64,000 nt of DNA, from the NCBI RefSeq assembly GCF_001039355.2, contig NW_019775613.1, forward strand, positions 876,844 to 940,843, read 5' to 3'. Under the pieces are notes generated by a model. The model saw only the letters and a program-made list of their open reading frames with translations. It was not told where the DNA came from and searched no databases. Below, one piece after another: positions 34,774 through 47,600 of the stretch (within the stretch, counting starts at the first letter, position 1; each line of letters opens with the position of its first letter). Origin of the DNA: Lingula anatina. Lineage: Eukaryota; Brachiopoda; Lingulata; Lingulida; Lingulidae. The position numbers were made by a program, and so were the translations under genes.

Positions 34774-37700
34774 TACATATATATATAATGATTTATATAT
34801 ATATATATAATTTATATATATAATATATATATAATTTATATATATATATATATATAATTTTGCATTGGAGTTTTAGTAAAAAAAATACAGGGGTCAAAAA
34901 TGTCCCGTCAGAGACCGACCTTTAAGTGATTGTCATTCCCACATTAATTTCAATATAAATTAGCTGCTTGTTTTGCATAATCCTTTATGGTCTAGCTAAA
35001 TAAAAATGTATTTAAAAGTAACCATGTGGATCATTTTCCAACTGTAATTTTTAAAATTGTCTCTAAAATGTCCCGTCAGAGACATTTCAAATACCGTGTT
35101 TTGACCCATATTTATTTTTAAGATATCACAAACACACTTGCGTCACTCTTCTTTAATTGTATTTATAACAGTTTGAATGTTCTAGCATCTTGGCTATGCA
35201 CTAATAAGTTTGTAGGAATGTCTTATCTGTTTTACAGTTTCTGAAAAAGGCATTGGAAAAAAATAAAATGTTCTTTTAAATGTATTTTTATTTTAATTGC
35301 AGAGATGGATACCTCAATACTTTGGAATTTGATGGCCTTCTTAGCCAGTTATTTTCAAAAAGAGGAAAGCCTTATTTATTAACGGATTCTCAGAGGACAG
35401 AACTGTTCAACCTGGTGGACAGCAACAAGGTAAGACATTAAATTTAAGTTATATATAAAGCAAGCATGGTTTTCTAGTAACCCATATAAATTGTAAAACC
35501 ACTTCTAACAGTTTGTTATATAACTCAAATCTTGCCGAAAACCCAAGGGATAAACCAAATGAATCACTGTCTGGATCAGTCATAATAAACAGGCTTTAAA
35601 GCTGAAACTTCTTCAATATTTTGGTTGTGAATTGACCTGCTTATTTGACGTACTTATCTTAATACAGCTACAGATAGTTAGCAGAAAATATTGGTTCTTA
35701 AAAAATATCATTTTTCAGTAATATGAAACAGTGCCCTCTACGTTATACTATTAGAAACTATATGGTGGCATTTGGTCAGCATTTATAGTAAAAAATTGAC
35801 TTCAAATGCATCTTTTATTTACCACGTTTTTCATGATTTTTGAAAATAATTAGTTGCAGCTTCCAAGCAAATGTTTTTTTGTTTTTTTTTTTCAAAATTG
35901 AATAACTGCATGCACAGCTGCAGTAATGCTCTATACATTACTACGTCATTTGGCAGACTAACAAACTGGAGGGACAGATAAGTAGGTTAATTTAAGACCA
36001 GAAATTTGAAGAAGTTGCAGTTTTAAAGCTGATTTATGGCTGATCTAGTGACTGATTTGGTTTATGCTTTAGCATGCCGACTTGATTCGAGTAGTATAAG
36101 AAACTAGTACAAATGGTTTACATGCATGTAGGGAATCCTTGCTCTTTTCAAATGGAAAAAAATTCACTTTATAGATGATGTTGTCTTATGTGTATATTGC
36201 TTAGTTATGACTAATTCAAATAATAAAACATTTTCTTACAGAATATAAGTTCCCTTTTAAGTGTGCTCTGCTGTGATCATGTAATATATGGCTGAGGTTA
36301 TTTCTCTATTTTTTAGTTTTAATTTGCTGACATTATTGACTGTAAGAGTGAAATTGGATATAAAGACACTTATAGCATTTTTTTATTTTTTAAGGATGGA
36401 AAAATAGACAGTGAAGAATTTAAAAATTGCTGGCACAAGTGGATAAGTCAGGTATGATAATGTTCATAATTTTTTTCCTTCTTCCAAGGATGTTGTAAAA
36501 TAACTTACTTAATTAAAAAGTGGCAGAGTACTTATTCAATGTTCTGAAAAACATTCACTCATGTAGACACATTAACTTCCACTGCCTTGCTTAATNGTCA
36601 TAACTAGGGCAGGTAACTACATGGCCGGGCTGGTAACTTTTCAGAGTTAGCTGCCCGGCGGTCTGGCTAGTAATTTCCTTGAATTTCATACACTGCTTTA
36701 AAGCTGAAACTTCTTCAATATTTTGGTTGTGAATTGACCTGCTTATTTGACGTACTTATCTTAATACAGCTACAGATAGTTAGCAGAAAATATTGGTTCT
36801 TAAAAAATATCATTTTTCAGTAATATGAAACAGTGCCCTCTACGTTATACTATTAGAAACTATATGGTGGCATTTGGTCAGCATTTATAGTAAAAAATTG
36901 ACTTCAAATGCATCTTTTATTTACCACGTTTTTCATGATTTTTGAAAATAATTAGTTGCAGCTTCCAAGCAAATTTTTTTTTTTTTTTTTTTTCAAAATT
37001 CGAATAACTGCATGCACAGCTGCAGTTATGCTCTATACATTACTACGTCATTTGGCAGACTAACAAACTGGAGGGACAGATAAGTAGGTTAATTTAAGAC
37101 CAGAAATTTGAAGAAGTTGCAGTTTTAAAGCTGATTTATGGCTGATCTAGTGACTGATTTGGTTTATGCTTTAGCATGCCGACTTGATTCGAGTAGTATA
37201 AGAAACTAGTACAAATGGTTTACATGCATGTAGGGAATCCTTGCTCTTTTCAAATGGAAAAAAATTCACTTTATAGATGATGTTGTCTTATGTGTATATT
37301 GCTTAGTTATGTTTAATTCAAATAATAAAACATTTTCTTACAGAATATAAGTTCCCTTTTAAGTGTGCTCTGCTGTGATCATGTAATATATGGCTGAGGT
37401 TATTTCTCTATTTTTTAGTTTTAATTTGCTGACATTATTGACTGTAAGAGTGAAATTGGATATAAAGACACTTATAGCATTTTTTTATTTTTTAAGGATG
37501 GAAAAATAGACAGTGAAGAATTTAAAAATTGCTGGCACAAGTGGATAAGTCAGGTATGATAATGTTCATAATTTTTTTCCTTCTTCCAAGGATGTTGTAA
37601 AATAACTTACTTAATTAAAAAGTGGCAGAGTACTTATTCAATGTTCTGAAAAACATTCACTCATGTAGACACATTAACTTCCACTGCCTTGCTTAATTCT

Positions 37701-40148
37701 TTTTGTCTTCTGGTTTCTTCTTTAGAGTCTCTGTCATTTTCAGATTCTTGATCCAGTGACAGCCTTGATAATTGTTGATGTCCAGAATGATTTTATCAGC
37801 GGCTCTTTAGCCATCCAAGAAGGGGAGTTGATCGTTTCTCCTATTAATAACATTCTTGACACCTACAAATTTGATTTAGTGGTCTACACTCTAGACTGGC
37901 ATCCACATGATCATATATCCTTTGTTGAGAATGTGAAAAAAAGAGAAATAGACCCAGCGTCAAAGGTAGGTCAAGCACCCTAGTTTGCAGAAAATGGTAG
38001 ATTTTAATTTGATGCCTTGTTTGGTAGTAATTATAGCATTTTTAAAGAAGTGAAAAAAAAGTCATTATTGCAGATTAATACCAAAATTAATGACAAAAGG
38101 TCAACATTGGTTTAATGTATCCATCAAAAAAAAAAAAAAAAAGAGGGAAGGAGGCAATATTACCTTAAGTGTGCATTTTTTGAAAATTGCTATGTCAAAA
38201 AGTCTGGCATTAGAAGTGTTTATCCTATGTTTTTACAAATTCTTATGTCCTTTGTGATCAGGTAAAAGCAGAGCATGCAAAGGTACAAGATGAGGTTATA
38301 TTCAGGATCCCTGGCTATGAAGAGGGAAGAATACAGACTGTGTGGCCGAGGCATTGTGTTCAAAATACTGAAGGAGCAAAATTGCATAAAGATCTTAAAG
38401 TAAGCCTGCCTCTCTCTCTCTCTCTCTCTTATATATTTCTGTTAATCTAGGAAGCATAGGCATACTGGATATATGTATTTTGAATAACTTTATTACATAT
38501 GTTGGTATGGAGTAGGTGTAATTAATTGATTTAAGCAATTATCAAATTAACCTGTTGAATAGTACATACTGACTTTGTGTGTATTGCATCAGCTGTTTTT
38601 CATGATACTTACATTATCAAACATATTTTGGTCAGGTTGTTATTATTTGTTTCTTCCAGTTATTAAACAATGCACTGTACATAAACAAGGGCACAGATCC
38701 CGATATTGACAGCTACTCAGCTTTCTGGGACAATGGCAAATTAAGGCAAACTCAGCTAGAGGCGGAATTAAGGAAAAGAAAAGTAACAGATGTCTATGTC
38801 TGCGGGCTGGCCATAGACATCTGTGTCCGTAAGTAATAATTGTCTGGCCTAGAATATGTTATCTGAAATCATCTTGCATTCATCCTACCACAGTTAATCA
38901 AACTGTGACCCATTTCGCTACTTATTTGGATAAATGGCTGTAGCCTAAATGGGGTATTTATTGATTGTTTCAAGATGTAAGATCTAACATTATTTTTCGG
39001 TTGATATTTATTTATGTATATTTAAGATTATTAGATTATGGATTTTTCAAATAATATTATTCTGAATTTACAGATGGGATTTTAATGGAGTAAGAGATGT
39101 CTATTTGTGTGAGTTGATTGTCGATATGTCTGATGTGTTTTTAAGCCCAATTTGTATTTATAATTATTATGCATATGGGAATTTTGATTGCAAGCAATAT
39201 TAAAGAGTGTGTTTGTGTGTGCATGAAGATTTTTATTTTTGGTTGCCAGATTTGTCAGTTACAGTACTTGATTCGTACTAGTACAGCCAAAGTAAAAAGA
39301 AAAAAAAAAACAATCACTGTAATTCTACTTGAAATTAAGGGAATACTGATGCAATGTATATATTTATACAGTTGTTTTGGTAGCAATATATGAAAAATAT
39401 GATTAAAAACAAAATAATGACAATGAAGATGAATTCATGACACAGTATAATCAACAAGTCTGTGTAATTACTGTATTTTTTTTCCAGGTTTTACTTCTCT
39501 AGACTCCATTGCTCATGGCTTCCGAACTATTCTGATAGACAATGCTTGTAAAGGCGTCGATCAACAAAGTGTTGAACCAAGTAGAGAACAGATCAGGAAA
39601 AGTGGAGGATTGTGCATTGACATTTGTGAGGTATGACCTCCGCACTGTTGTCTCTTCTCATATGGTTTGAAGCTAGGTTAATATGGTGAAAGTTTTCAGG
39701 ATTATGCCTGATTTCAGGAGTTTCAGTCTTCATTTTTATTATTTTATCAAAAAGAAAAGATACACATGTAAATTAATGTCTAAGAATCACTACGAGGTGG
39801 CAGCACAGACACCAGTGTGACACATTGATAAATATCAATGAGTGGCTCCCAGGTGTTAGCACAGTTGAGATTTATGCCTGAGAGCCACTGCCTCAAAAAT
39901 GAAATCGGATAGTTTTCTTTATTTAATGAGAGGTAAAAGTAAACCGTTTGGTTGAACATTTGACACTTGCACCTGAATATACAATTCAGTATGCATTAAT
40001 AGTATGTTTTTTGTTCTTGTCCTGTTTTCAGATGGGTGATATTTATAGTTTGGTAGACCGACGGCCAGAGATTGGTCTTCATGCAGCAAGAACAGCATTA
40101 GGTGGCAAGAAGTGTGACGAAATAGAGAGGAGAGTCATTACCCAGTAA
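33248..40148 (+). CDS. Naam: Nicotinamidase with two N-terminal EF-hands, 8 exons
   Basis: Exons: 33248-33390, 35303-35429, 37497-37553 (alternative copy 36395-36451), 37744-37965, 38262-38399, 38660-38828, 39488-39630, 40032-40148. One EF-hand exon gives 1116 nt, 371 residues, with all phases correct. Two canonical calcium loops, both Asp-x-Asp/Asn-x-Asp-Gly-x-Leu/Ile...Glu, lie at about residues 46-58 and 88-100; exon junctions fall inside both. Residues 110-371 are an isochorismatase-fold nicotinamidase. The expected catalytic triad is D121 (Val-Asp-Val-Gln-Asn-Asp-Phe), K239 and C284 (Ile-Asp-Ile-Cys). Metal ligands are D160 and H162 (Asp-Trp-His) and H214. It hydrolyses nicotinamide to nicotinate in NAD salvage; vertebrates lack it, but fly Naam has the same EF-hand plus nicotinamidase plan. 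An 18-nt upstream acceptor (exon start 37726) is an in-frame alternative for exon 4. Confidence 0.93.
34724..34772. repeat. (CA)n microsatellite
   Basis: CA repeat with one interruption in intron 1 of the nicotinamidase gene. Confidence 0.95.
34776..34857. repeat. (TA)n-rich tract
   Basis: TA repeats interrupted by taattta, directly after the CA array in nicotinamidase intron 1. Confidence 0.9.
34891..35107. mobile_element. Small inverted-repeat element with gggtcaaaa ends
   Basis: Starts gggtcaaaa and ends ttttgaccc, with atgtcccgtcagagac near both ends (34899 and 35069) in direct orientation. About 217 bp, no ORF, in nicotinamidase intron 1. Confidence 0.5.
35593..36030. mobile_element. 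MITE with ctttaaagctg terminal inverted repeats
   Basis: Starts gctttaaagctgaaacttct and ends agaagttgcagttttaaagc, imperfect inverted repeats. About 440 bp in nicotinamidase intron 2. The copy at 36695 is its allelic or duplicated counterpart; a diverged relative lies at 41751-42020. Confidence 0.65.
35593..37697. repeat. Tandem ~1.0-kb copies containing the second EF-hand exon (probable allelic mis-assembly)
   Basis: 35593-36595 and 36695-37697 are almost identical (a handful of differences, mostly in a T-tract). Each carries the same 57-bp exon (36395-36451; 37497-37553) with GT-AG sites. The first copy stops exactly at a single N (36596); 98 unrelated bases follow before the second starts. 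The exon is phase 0, so using both would add 19 residues and a third partial calcium loop. The N suggests an unmerged allelic overlap. Confidence 0.85.
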
Positions 40149-41750
40149 CCTTCAGGTCATGGGTCAAAAGAAGGGTCAAAGTTCAATATCTACTTAATTT
40201 ATGGCATATCCCACTGACTAAATTCAACATATGGAGCTGAAAATGTGGCATGAAGTAAGAATTGAAATATTGCCAGATAGAAATTAATTTTGATTGAAAA
40301 AAAGTTTAGTTCACAGTTCATATTAAATCATGTGACATATTAAGATGCAATAGAACATATTTTTTTAACCTGTAATAGCATTACGGAGGGGTTTGTGCCT
40401 ATGGATCATTCAGATCTCACAGGCTTTATTATGATCATTATTTATTCTTTCATTAATTTATTTATTTTGTAGGGGGTAGAGGTAATGATATGCCAAGTAT
40501 TCACTTATTAACTAAACAGACTGCACTGATAACAAAATTTTAATTTGTGTGTATTTTGTGCTCTCTCAAATTATTATTTAAACAGGGGAAATAGTCTAAA
40601 ATTGGGCTTGTGAAAGTACGGATGATTTTAAGTCATTTTTAGATGAGGCCAGTCAGCAAAAATATTCAGTATGTTTGATTAAAATTTTTTTAAATTTTTA
40701 AAATATTCTTTTTAACTGATGAATATGACTGAGGCATGTAAGGTATTTTTACGCAAAATACATTTGCATAGAGGCACACGTGCATATAAATGGCATTGTG
40801 ATGTTTTAACATATATGTTCATACAAGTACATGTGCACATCACAGTGTTGGAGAAACACATGCACACCTGAATAGTTCTGAATAACAGGGTATACACTTA
40901 GAATATAGCCTTGTAAATCACCCGGGCTTCTTTTTTTGCTCAATGTCCTTCCGTTGGTCTTTATGATGTTAAGCTGATTTATCCCTTTACATGTCATAAA
41001 TGTATTAAATTTTCATTTTTTTAAATTATTGTACATTTTTTACTCTCTGTAACATTTTGTAATATGGTATGTATGTTGCACCAGTATAAAGGGAATTATA
41101 TGGCTAAATGACATAAGTGATGTGTCTTGTACTGTAGTGTTCTAGCCATGGTGGAGGTTGATATACAGAATTACTGTTTTCTTTTATATATGATATATAA
41201 ATATGTTTATCTGCACAGATTGCAGTTTATCTTCAGTGAAGAAGTAAGATGTCCATTGATTGAATTTTGTAAAGCATGGCAAACATCCTACATTTCAAAA
41301 AAGTTATTATTTTCAGTATTTTTTGTTTTGCAAAACTTAATGAGTAGGTAAAAGTATTTAACTGTCTCATTCATAAAAATGTTTAATCATATTGTAAGCA
41401 TCAAGTTATTTTTTAAACCCGGTAAGTGATAATTCTGACTTTGTATTTTGTATACTGGCTTTATATTTTCATAGTCATAAAGATATGAAATTTTACGTTT
41501 AAGATTTGTAACTTACTATTTGTCTGATGAAATTACACAAAAGACACACAATCATAAGTAATTTTTTTCAAGTTATCATCAATTTTAAGTATGTTGCACA
41601 TTTAAATACAGAGGAAGATTTTACAGTAAGGTACTTTTGTCATGTTTTGTGAAGCATCTGTACCATTTGGAAAAAAAATGTGATTGGATGTATTATGCTG
41701 TCATATTTATATATTTAAAGAAGGCTTATTAAAAGTCTAATAACAGTTGA

Positions 41751-42020
41751 AAAGCTTTGTTTTCTGTTATTTCAACTAGCTCAAAACTGCAAACTCGATT
41801 TTGGCAAGTTAAAATTTAGCCACCAGATCCCACCACATAGCTTCAAATAGTATAACTTAGAAAACATCATTTATATTATCTGAAAATTGATATTTAAATG
41901 GATGGATGGATGTTTTCTTCCTTTTTTTTTTTCGTCTTGTATATAACAAAGGTAGAGAAATAGGTCAATTTGCAACCAAAAATTTGATGATGGTGCAGCT
42001 TTAAAGCTCTTTTATGGCTG
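41751..42020. mobile_element. Diverged MITE with ctttaaagc ends
   Basis: Ends with gatggtgcagctttaaagct. It contains agtataac and ccaccacatag, the reverse complement of a segment in the intron-2 MITE at 35593. Same family, inverted interior. Confidence 0.5.
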
Positions 42021-44201
42021 ATTAAGTCAAAATCCATGGTGGAAATGTTCTGAAAACTCCTATTTAATCGCAAACACTTTTAAAAGTAAAATGGTGATGT
42101 ATGCTCAGGGCTCCTGATACAGTCTTAAAGCCAGTTTCAAATGCTTTCTTGTCTTGTGAAGGTCTTGGGCCTGTCACAAACAACACTTGATTGCAACGCA
42201 ATGCAATGCATTTCAAGTCATTGATTACTATATTTATTTTACAACTTTATAATATTTACAAAGATGATAACTTAAAAAAACCTAATATATACCTGACATA
42301 TTAAATATCTTGATCTGAGATAGTTGTTGGCACTTAATCAAAGATGAAACCCTATTAGATGGCTTAATTCCAATATTAAAATCTTATGATAATCCATTAA
42401 AAAATAATCATTTATGGCAAACAAGTTTATGAAATAAGAATTAGGCATTTATAGCATTGTATGTTCCATAGTCCAAATTACTGTCCCCTTTTTTTCTCAA
42501 GGATCATAGTGTCAATAGGAGAAAATGGCCACACTAAAAGTCACCATATAACATTCATTAGCGCTCTGATAGGATAAAAGATACCCCCAATCAATCGATA
42601 ACCATCAATCAAATGTCAGTTACCACTCGATACCCAATGCTCCTATTAAATTTAATGTTTTTCTGCTGCTCAAAGAAACTGAATGTGCCATTATTGGAAT
42701 AATTTGTCTTCTATACCAGAAGAACAAAATTTCAACACAAAATCTACCCATTTCGACATTCAAACTGCAGTTGACATAAATATGAATAAAACCTACATTT
42801 TATATAAAATTCCATCTTCAGAAATCACTTCTAGCTTAAAATAGTTAAAATACACCATAATTGAAAATTTGAAAAATGTACCAGATTGTTGTCTTGGTTT
42901 TCAAAGTTTTCAAATTTGTCTCATAATTTCCCCTGCTGTACAACAAATTCACATCCCTCACACAACTATAAGAACAAAAATTGCAATGAACACATTAAAT
43001 ACAGCAGATAAAATAAACTAGTTTTAATTTCGAACCTTGATTGTGAAAAAAAATCAGTTAATGATAGACTAGCTTTTGAGCCCATTTCACAAAGAACTCA
43101 TGTTTTTGGGCTTAGTTCAGACTTATCGTTATTTTTCTACTAATGCCCATTGCTATGACTCCATTAAAATTGTTTTATTGAATCTACTTCTTGAATAATC
43201 AACTAATATAATAATTACTGTATCAACTTTTTTCCTTGGATAGCACCTGGTAAATAATTTGGGGGGATCATAAATGATCATAAAAAAGCAGTATGATTAT
43301 GAAAAACCATTTGTTGTAGCACCAAATCCCAAACCGTCATGGCAATTAAAACAGCACAGAAGATTAAAATATTTGAAAATATTATAAATATCAGCAATAT
43401 AGGAGAATTTTCACAAATCCCTTTCAAATATTAACACACACACATGTAAATATATTTTTATTACAAATAAATTGCCTCTATCCGTGTAAAAGAAATTCAT
43501 ATTATTAATATATATTCATAAACAGCTCAAAATAAAAGTGAATTCCCTTAATATCCCATAACATTAAAACCAATAAAAGCCCTTTTTTATGCTGAGAAAA
43601 ATCATGAAATCATAGAATCACTATAGGCAAAAAGGCATTCTTGATGACAGCGTACATAAAATGATAAAATGAACACTATAACCGATCTAAAATGTAAAGC
43701 CATCTGTGTAAACTTGAGTAAATACCTCACACATAAAATAAGAATTATGTAATTCATTATAGTATTTATAAATATCATTTGAATTGATCTAAGTGTTATT
43801 ATCTACATGGTTTATAAATATTCCAAAATGAACTTGCAAGCACCTGATATGAGCAATTTGGCATATCAAAATTTAACAGATCATTTGAGAAATAAAAAAA
43901 CACCTGTACATTGGGTCACATGTTTCCAGTCTTGTCAACTGCCTGTAGCCATTCCCTGTCAGCTTGTCGTTAATGGTTTTATGTAAATCTGGAAATTTTT
44001 GAAAAACAAATTTAAGATGCAACAAACACATTGGACATTTGATAATTTCACTCTCTTACCACCACCAGAAAATATTTCCTGTACAGAACATTTCCAATGC
44101 ATGAACTTGAAAATTTTAATCACAATGACTTTACTTAGATTTATATAAGTAAAGATAGATCGTTTTGTATACATTATTTAAAACAACTAAAGCCTTTAAA
44201 C

Positions 44202-44207
44202 TTTATT
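44202..44207 (-). promoter_or_regulatory. Candidate poly(A) signal of MGAT4
   Basis: Plus-strand tttatt reads AATAAA on the minus strand, about 420 bases after the MGAT4 stop. If used, the foldback element at 44322-44606 is part of the 3' UTR. Confidence 0.4.
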
Positions 44208-44321
44208 TACTGTTTATGTGCATTTTCCTCACCCCAACTTTCAGAGTTTACAGTCACATAATTTTATAGTATCAGCTTGGGCATCTGCCATTTCCAATCA
44301 TTCTACTGAAAATTACAGACC

Positions 44322-44606
44322 AATACCAGGCCTACCCAGGTCTACCACACTGCCCATTTTCAATGTGTGCGTCAGTACGCATTTCACAGTATCATACCCA
44401 GAACAAATTTTGAGTGGTGATGCAATACTTTCCAACCCCGCCGAGAATCATCACTATCTCATCGCGCACTTGGCAAGAGGGGTGTAGCGTCTGATACTTT
44501 GAAGTGCATACTGACGCGCACCTTGAAAACGGGTAGTGTGGTCCGATCTACCGGTGGATTCAGGATCATTCTGTGCTGAGTCTGGTAGTTAGGTAGGCCT
44601 CAATAC
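44322..44606. mobile_element. Foldback (long inverted repeat) element downstream of MGAT4
   Basis: The arms run inward from aggcctacc (44328) and ggtaggcct (ends 44600). They also pair through accacactgcccattttcaa versus ttgaaaacgggtagtgtggt and gcgtcagtacgcatttcaca versus tgaagtgcatactgacgcgc. Little unpaired loop remains. No ORF. Confidence 0.8.
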
Positions 44607-44629
44607 TGATAATTGAGATGACTTTCCAG

Positions 44630-47600
44630 TTACAATGTACCACTCAAATTCAGGGTGCTTTTTCTTACCTCACTGAGGATAACCCATGCCTTGCTCTCAG
44701 ACTTCACATGCAGTCTTAACTCCAATATAGGACCAAGAGCAGCTCCAACATCCCCCTTGGCCACGCTATTAACAAACTCCCCCATGATCAGGTAGCCGTC
44801 GTTTGTGCGATTGTACTGTTGGTAGTTCACGTCATTGGTCAGGATGCCATCTTGTTTTTGTGTGTGCGAGTATGGCATGATTTCAACAGTTGTGTTATAC
44901 AACTGATCCCCAGGGTGCTCCGGATTACCACTTTTGAAGTAAAAGCTACAAAGATAGGTAAGAATTAATAAATAGATTCATTTTATGGAAAATTCTGACT
45001 TCTTTTGTGGGCCTGAAGAGTGTCTTTCTCACCTGCTGAGTAGGGAAGGAGACTGAGCTAGACATTTTGTTTTGGGAAAAAAAAAAAAAAAAAACTACAA
45101 GTGATGACAATGCACTATTTAACACTAGTACAACCACAATGCTAAAAACTACAAATAACTAGAGGATCAGAGAGGCGATACCGCCTCCGAATATTATTAT
45201 AGGTGACCTAAATCCAAGAGATGGGTACGGGGGCCCTTACCGTCTAGGAGGAGAAGCGGTAACGGTAGCCGTCCGGCGGAGCCGCAGGAGCCGGCAGAGC
45301 CGGCAGAACGATACGGACGGGACTAAAACCATGTGTACCACCAGCGCTAACGCTGGTGGTACAATTATCAAAACTTTCATTTAATCAAAGGCAGCAATTT
45401 TTCCTGAAAACTGCTAAAAAATATAATTTAGTGGCCTGAAGGTCCTTATCAATGAACAAAACATTCATTAATTCTCATGCGAACATTTTCTGCATATCAC
45501 GGTATGGAAAAATCACCGAGGACTTGCTTGTTGACTTTAGTTAAAAACCCTGAAAGCGAGCAATGTTATCTCACCTCTCTAATGCTATTGGTGGATTAAA
45601 CCTGAAGATGCACATATCGCCAGCTTTGGGAAAGGTTCCCCAGAAAAAGTCCAGGCCCAGATAGGCATCATCCAGGGAGTATTTCTGGTATTTTTCTATC
45701 GTGGTGGACACCTCAGCTGGAGGGTTGGTGTGGGGATGATGGAGCTGAGCCTTGCCAAAGTCCTTGTCCTGGTAGAACAAAATATATGTCTGAGGTTTTT
45801 ATTTGGATTTTTATTATCTTTAGTATCCCATAGTCAAATCTCACCATGTGTTCAACAAGCCTAAGGTTCATATCTACTGTAATAAATTTAACCTGCAATA
45901 GAAATCTCTCATTTGTAAAGATTTAGGAGAAGAAGAGGATTAAATAACAATATATGACTAATGGACACGTTTTGATTTGTTGAAGGTAATAAAAACAAGG
46001 CATGACTATTGGGATTAGTTCAATTTGATCTTTAGCATTTAATAGACAAGTCTCACATGTTCAAAGACATATGGCTTGGCTTTTTGGATTAGATTATTTC
46101 CAGCATCAAGTGAATGTCTCATCTTGAAACATAATGAAATATTGATTTAGAATCCTTATTACAATATGCAAAAAAAGGTTAAACCAGACTGTTTCATTAT
46201 ATAAAACAAACTTGGGGAATATTTTTGCAATACATTAAATTACCATATTTTTGAGAAATTTCATGTTGCATTGACATATGCCTGACCCATGTCATTCTTA
46301 CTTTCAATTTCTGCACTTTTCCCTTCAGTGAAGAATGCATTCCAACGTGCTGAAACAGGGAGGGTTTGAAGCGGCGGCGTAAACTGCTCTTCATTCGGTC
46401 GCAGTATTTCTGACAAAAAAGTCATTTCAAAGACTGCTTTACACTGACACAGGAATAAATAAGTGCATTAGTAAAACATGTGATTCATAGATTCTAAGTA
46501 CACTTTTGAAAAATTTGTTTCACATTTTCAATACATGATAGTAACAGGAACTTAAACCTTGGTTTATTCTAACTCAGTTAAAACAAATAACATATGAAAA
46601 TTTCCTGAAATTTTTCTGTTATGTATCTTTTTCCTTATATTTCTCCCCACACGATAAACAACAAGGCATAAACAGCACTTGTATATTCATTTCCTTATTC
46701 ATTTACTCACTGCATCCTTCTCTGGACTACACAATTTGACAAACAGATAATGGTCCAGTAGCCAGTCTATGGGCTTCTCTGTGTAGAACATCAGGATAAA
46801 CTCTATCAAGTATGGCAAATCAGCAGACTTGAACATCTTCCCTGGAATAATAAAAATTATAATAATAATGATAATAATAATAATGCAACAATTAGATTAC
46901 ACCCGTGGGCTTGAGTATCAAAATTAACACTTCATTGTCCAGCAAAAAAAGCGAACATGTGCCAGTTAACACAATTCACTACATATTTCTTTCATTAAAC
47001 ATTAAACATTTAACAATTTACGAAACACTCAAAATGTAGCATGATATTAACAATACAATAATATTTGAAAGTGGCACAAATTGATACAAAAAACAACATA
47101 GAGTTGCCAGTTGTCTGTATCACTCTATCTACTAATATGTTTTCAATATTGTCCCATGCACAGCTCATATTCCTATGACCATGAATGTTTCAATCCAGTC
47201 TACAGCCAATTTACCAATGAAGCCCAGGTATGAGAACTCCAGCAGTAGCCAGTCATCTGTCTTCTGGCTGAGAGCAAAGTTCTTCATGATGGTCACGTAA
47301 CCAGACTTGGCCATGACATCATCTTCCAGCTGGAAAAGAAAGAAATTATCGCACCCAATGCTGCAGTTACTGTGTCACATGTAACGGCATATCATGAGTT
47401 AGTACAATCATGCCCTATATAACTCAGAGATGAAACTGCCATTTAAAAGTGAAAAAAGCGGAAAATAGGCCAATGGTATTTTTGGCTCCTAAAAAGTCGG
47501 AAATCCACCAATAGTTGGAAAAATCTCATCTCTGATAATTTCAAGAACTGGATGGGTTTTGCTCTAAATATATATATGATACTGTGGGTTTCAGATGTTA

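Larger units (their letters stand above)
40149..44629. other. Spacer between convergent nicotinamidase and MGAT4 genes
   Basis: AT-rich and without exon-like signal. It should hold the 3' UTRs of both genes. It contains a diverged MITE (41751-42020) and a foldback element (44322-44606). A variant poly(A) signal attaaa lies at 40322-40327, 174 bases after the nicotinamidase stop. Confidence 0.5.

Noticed and set aside
44218-44487. 89-codon plus-strand open frame
   Set aside because: Mostly lies in one arm of the foldback element and has no splice or domain support.
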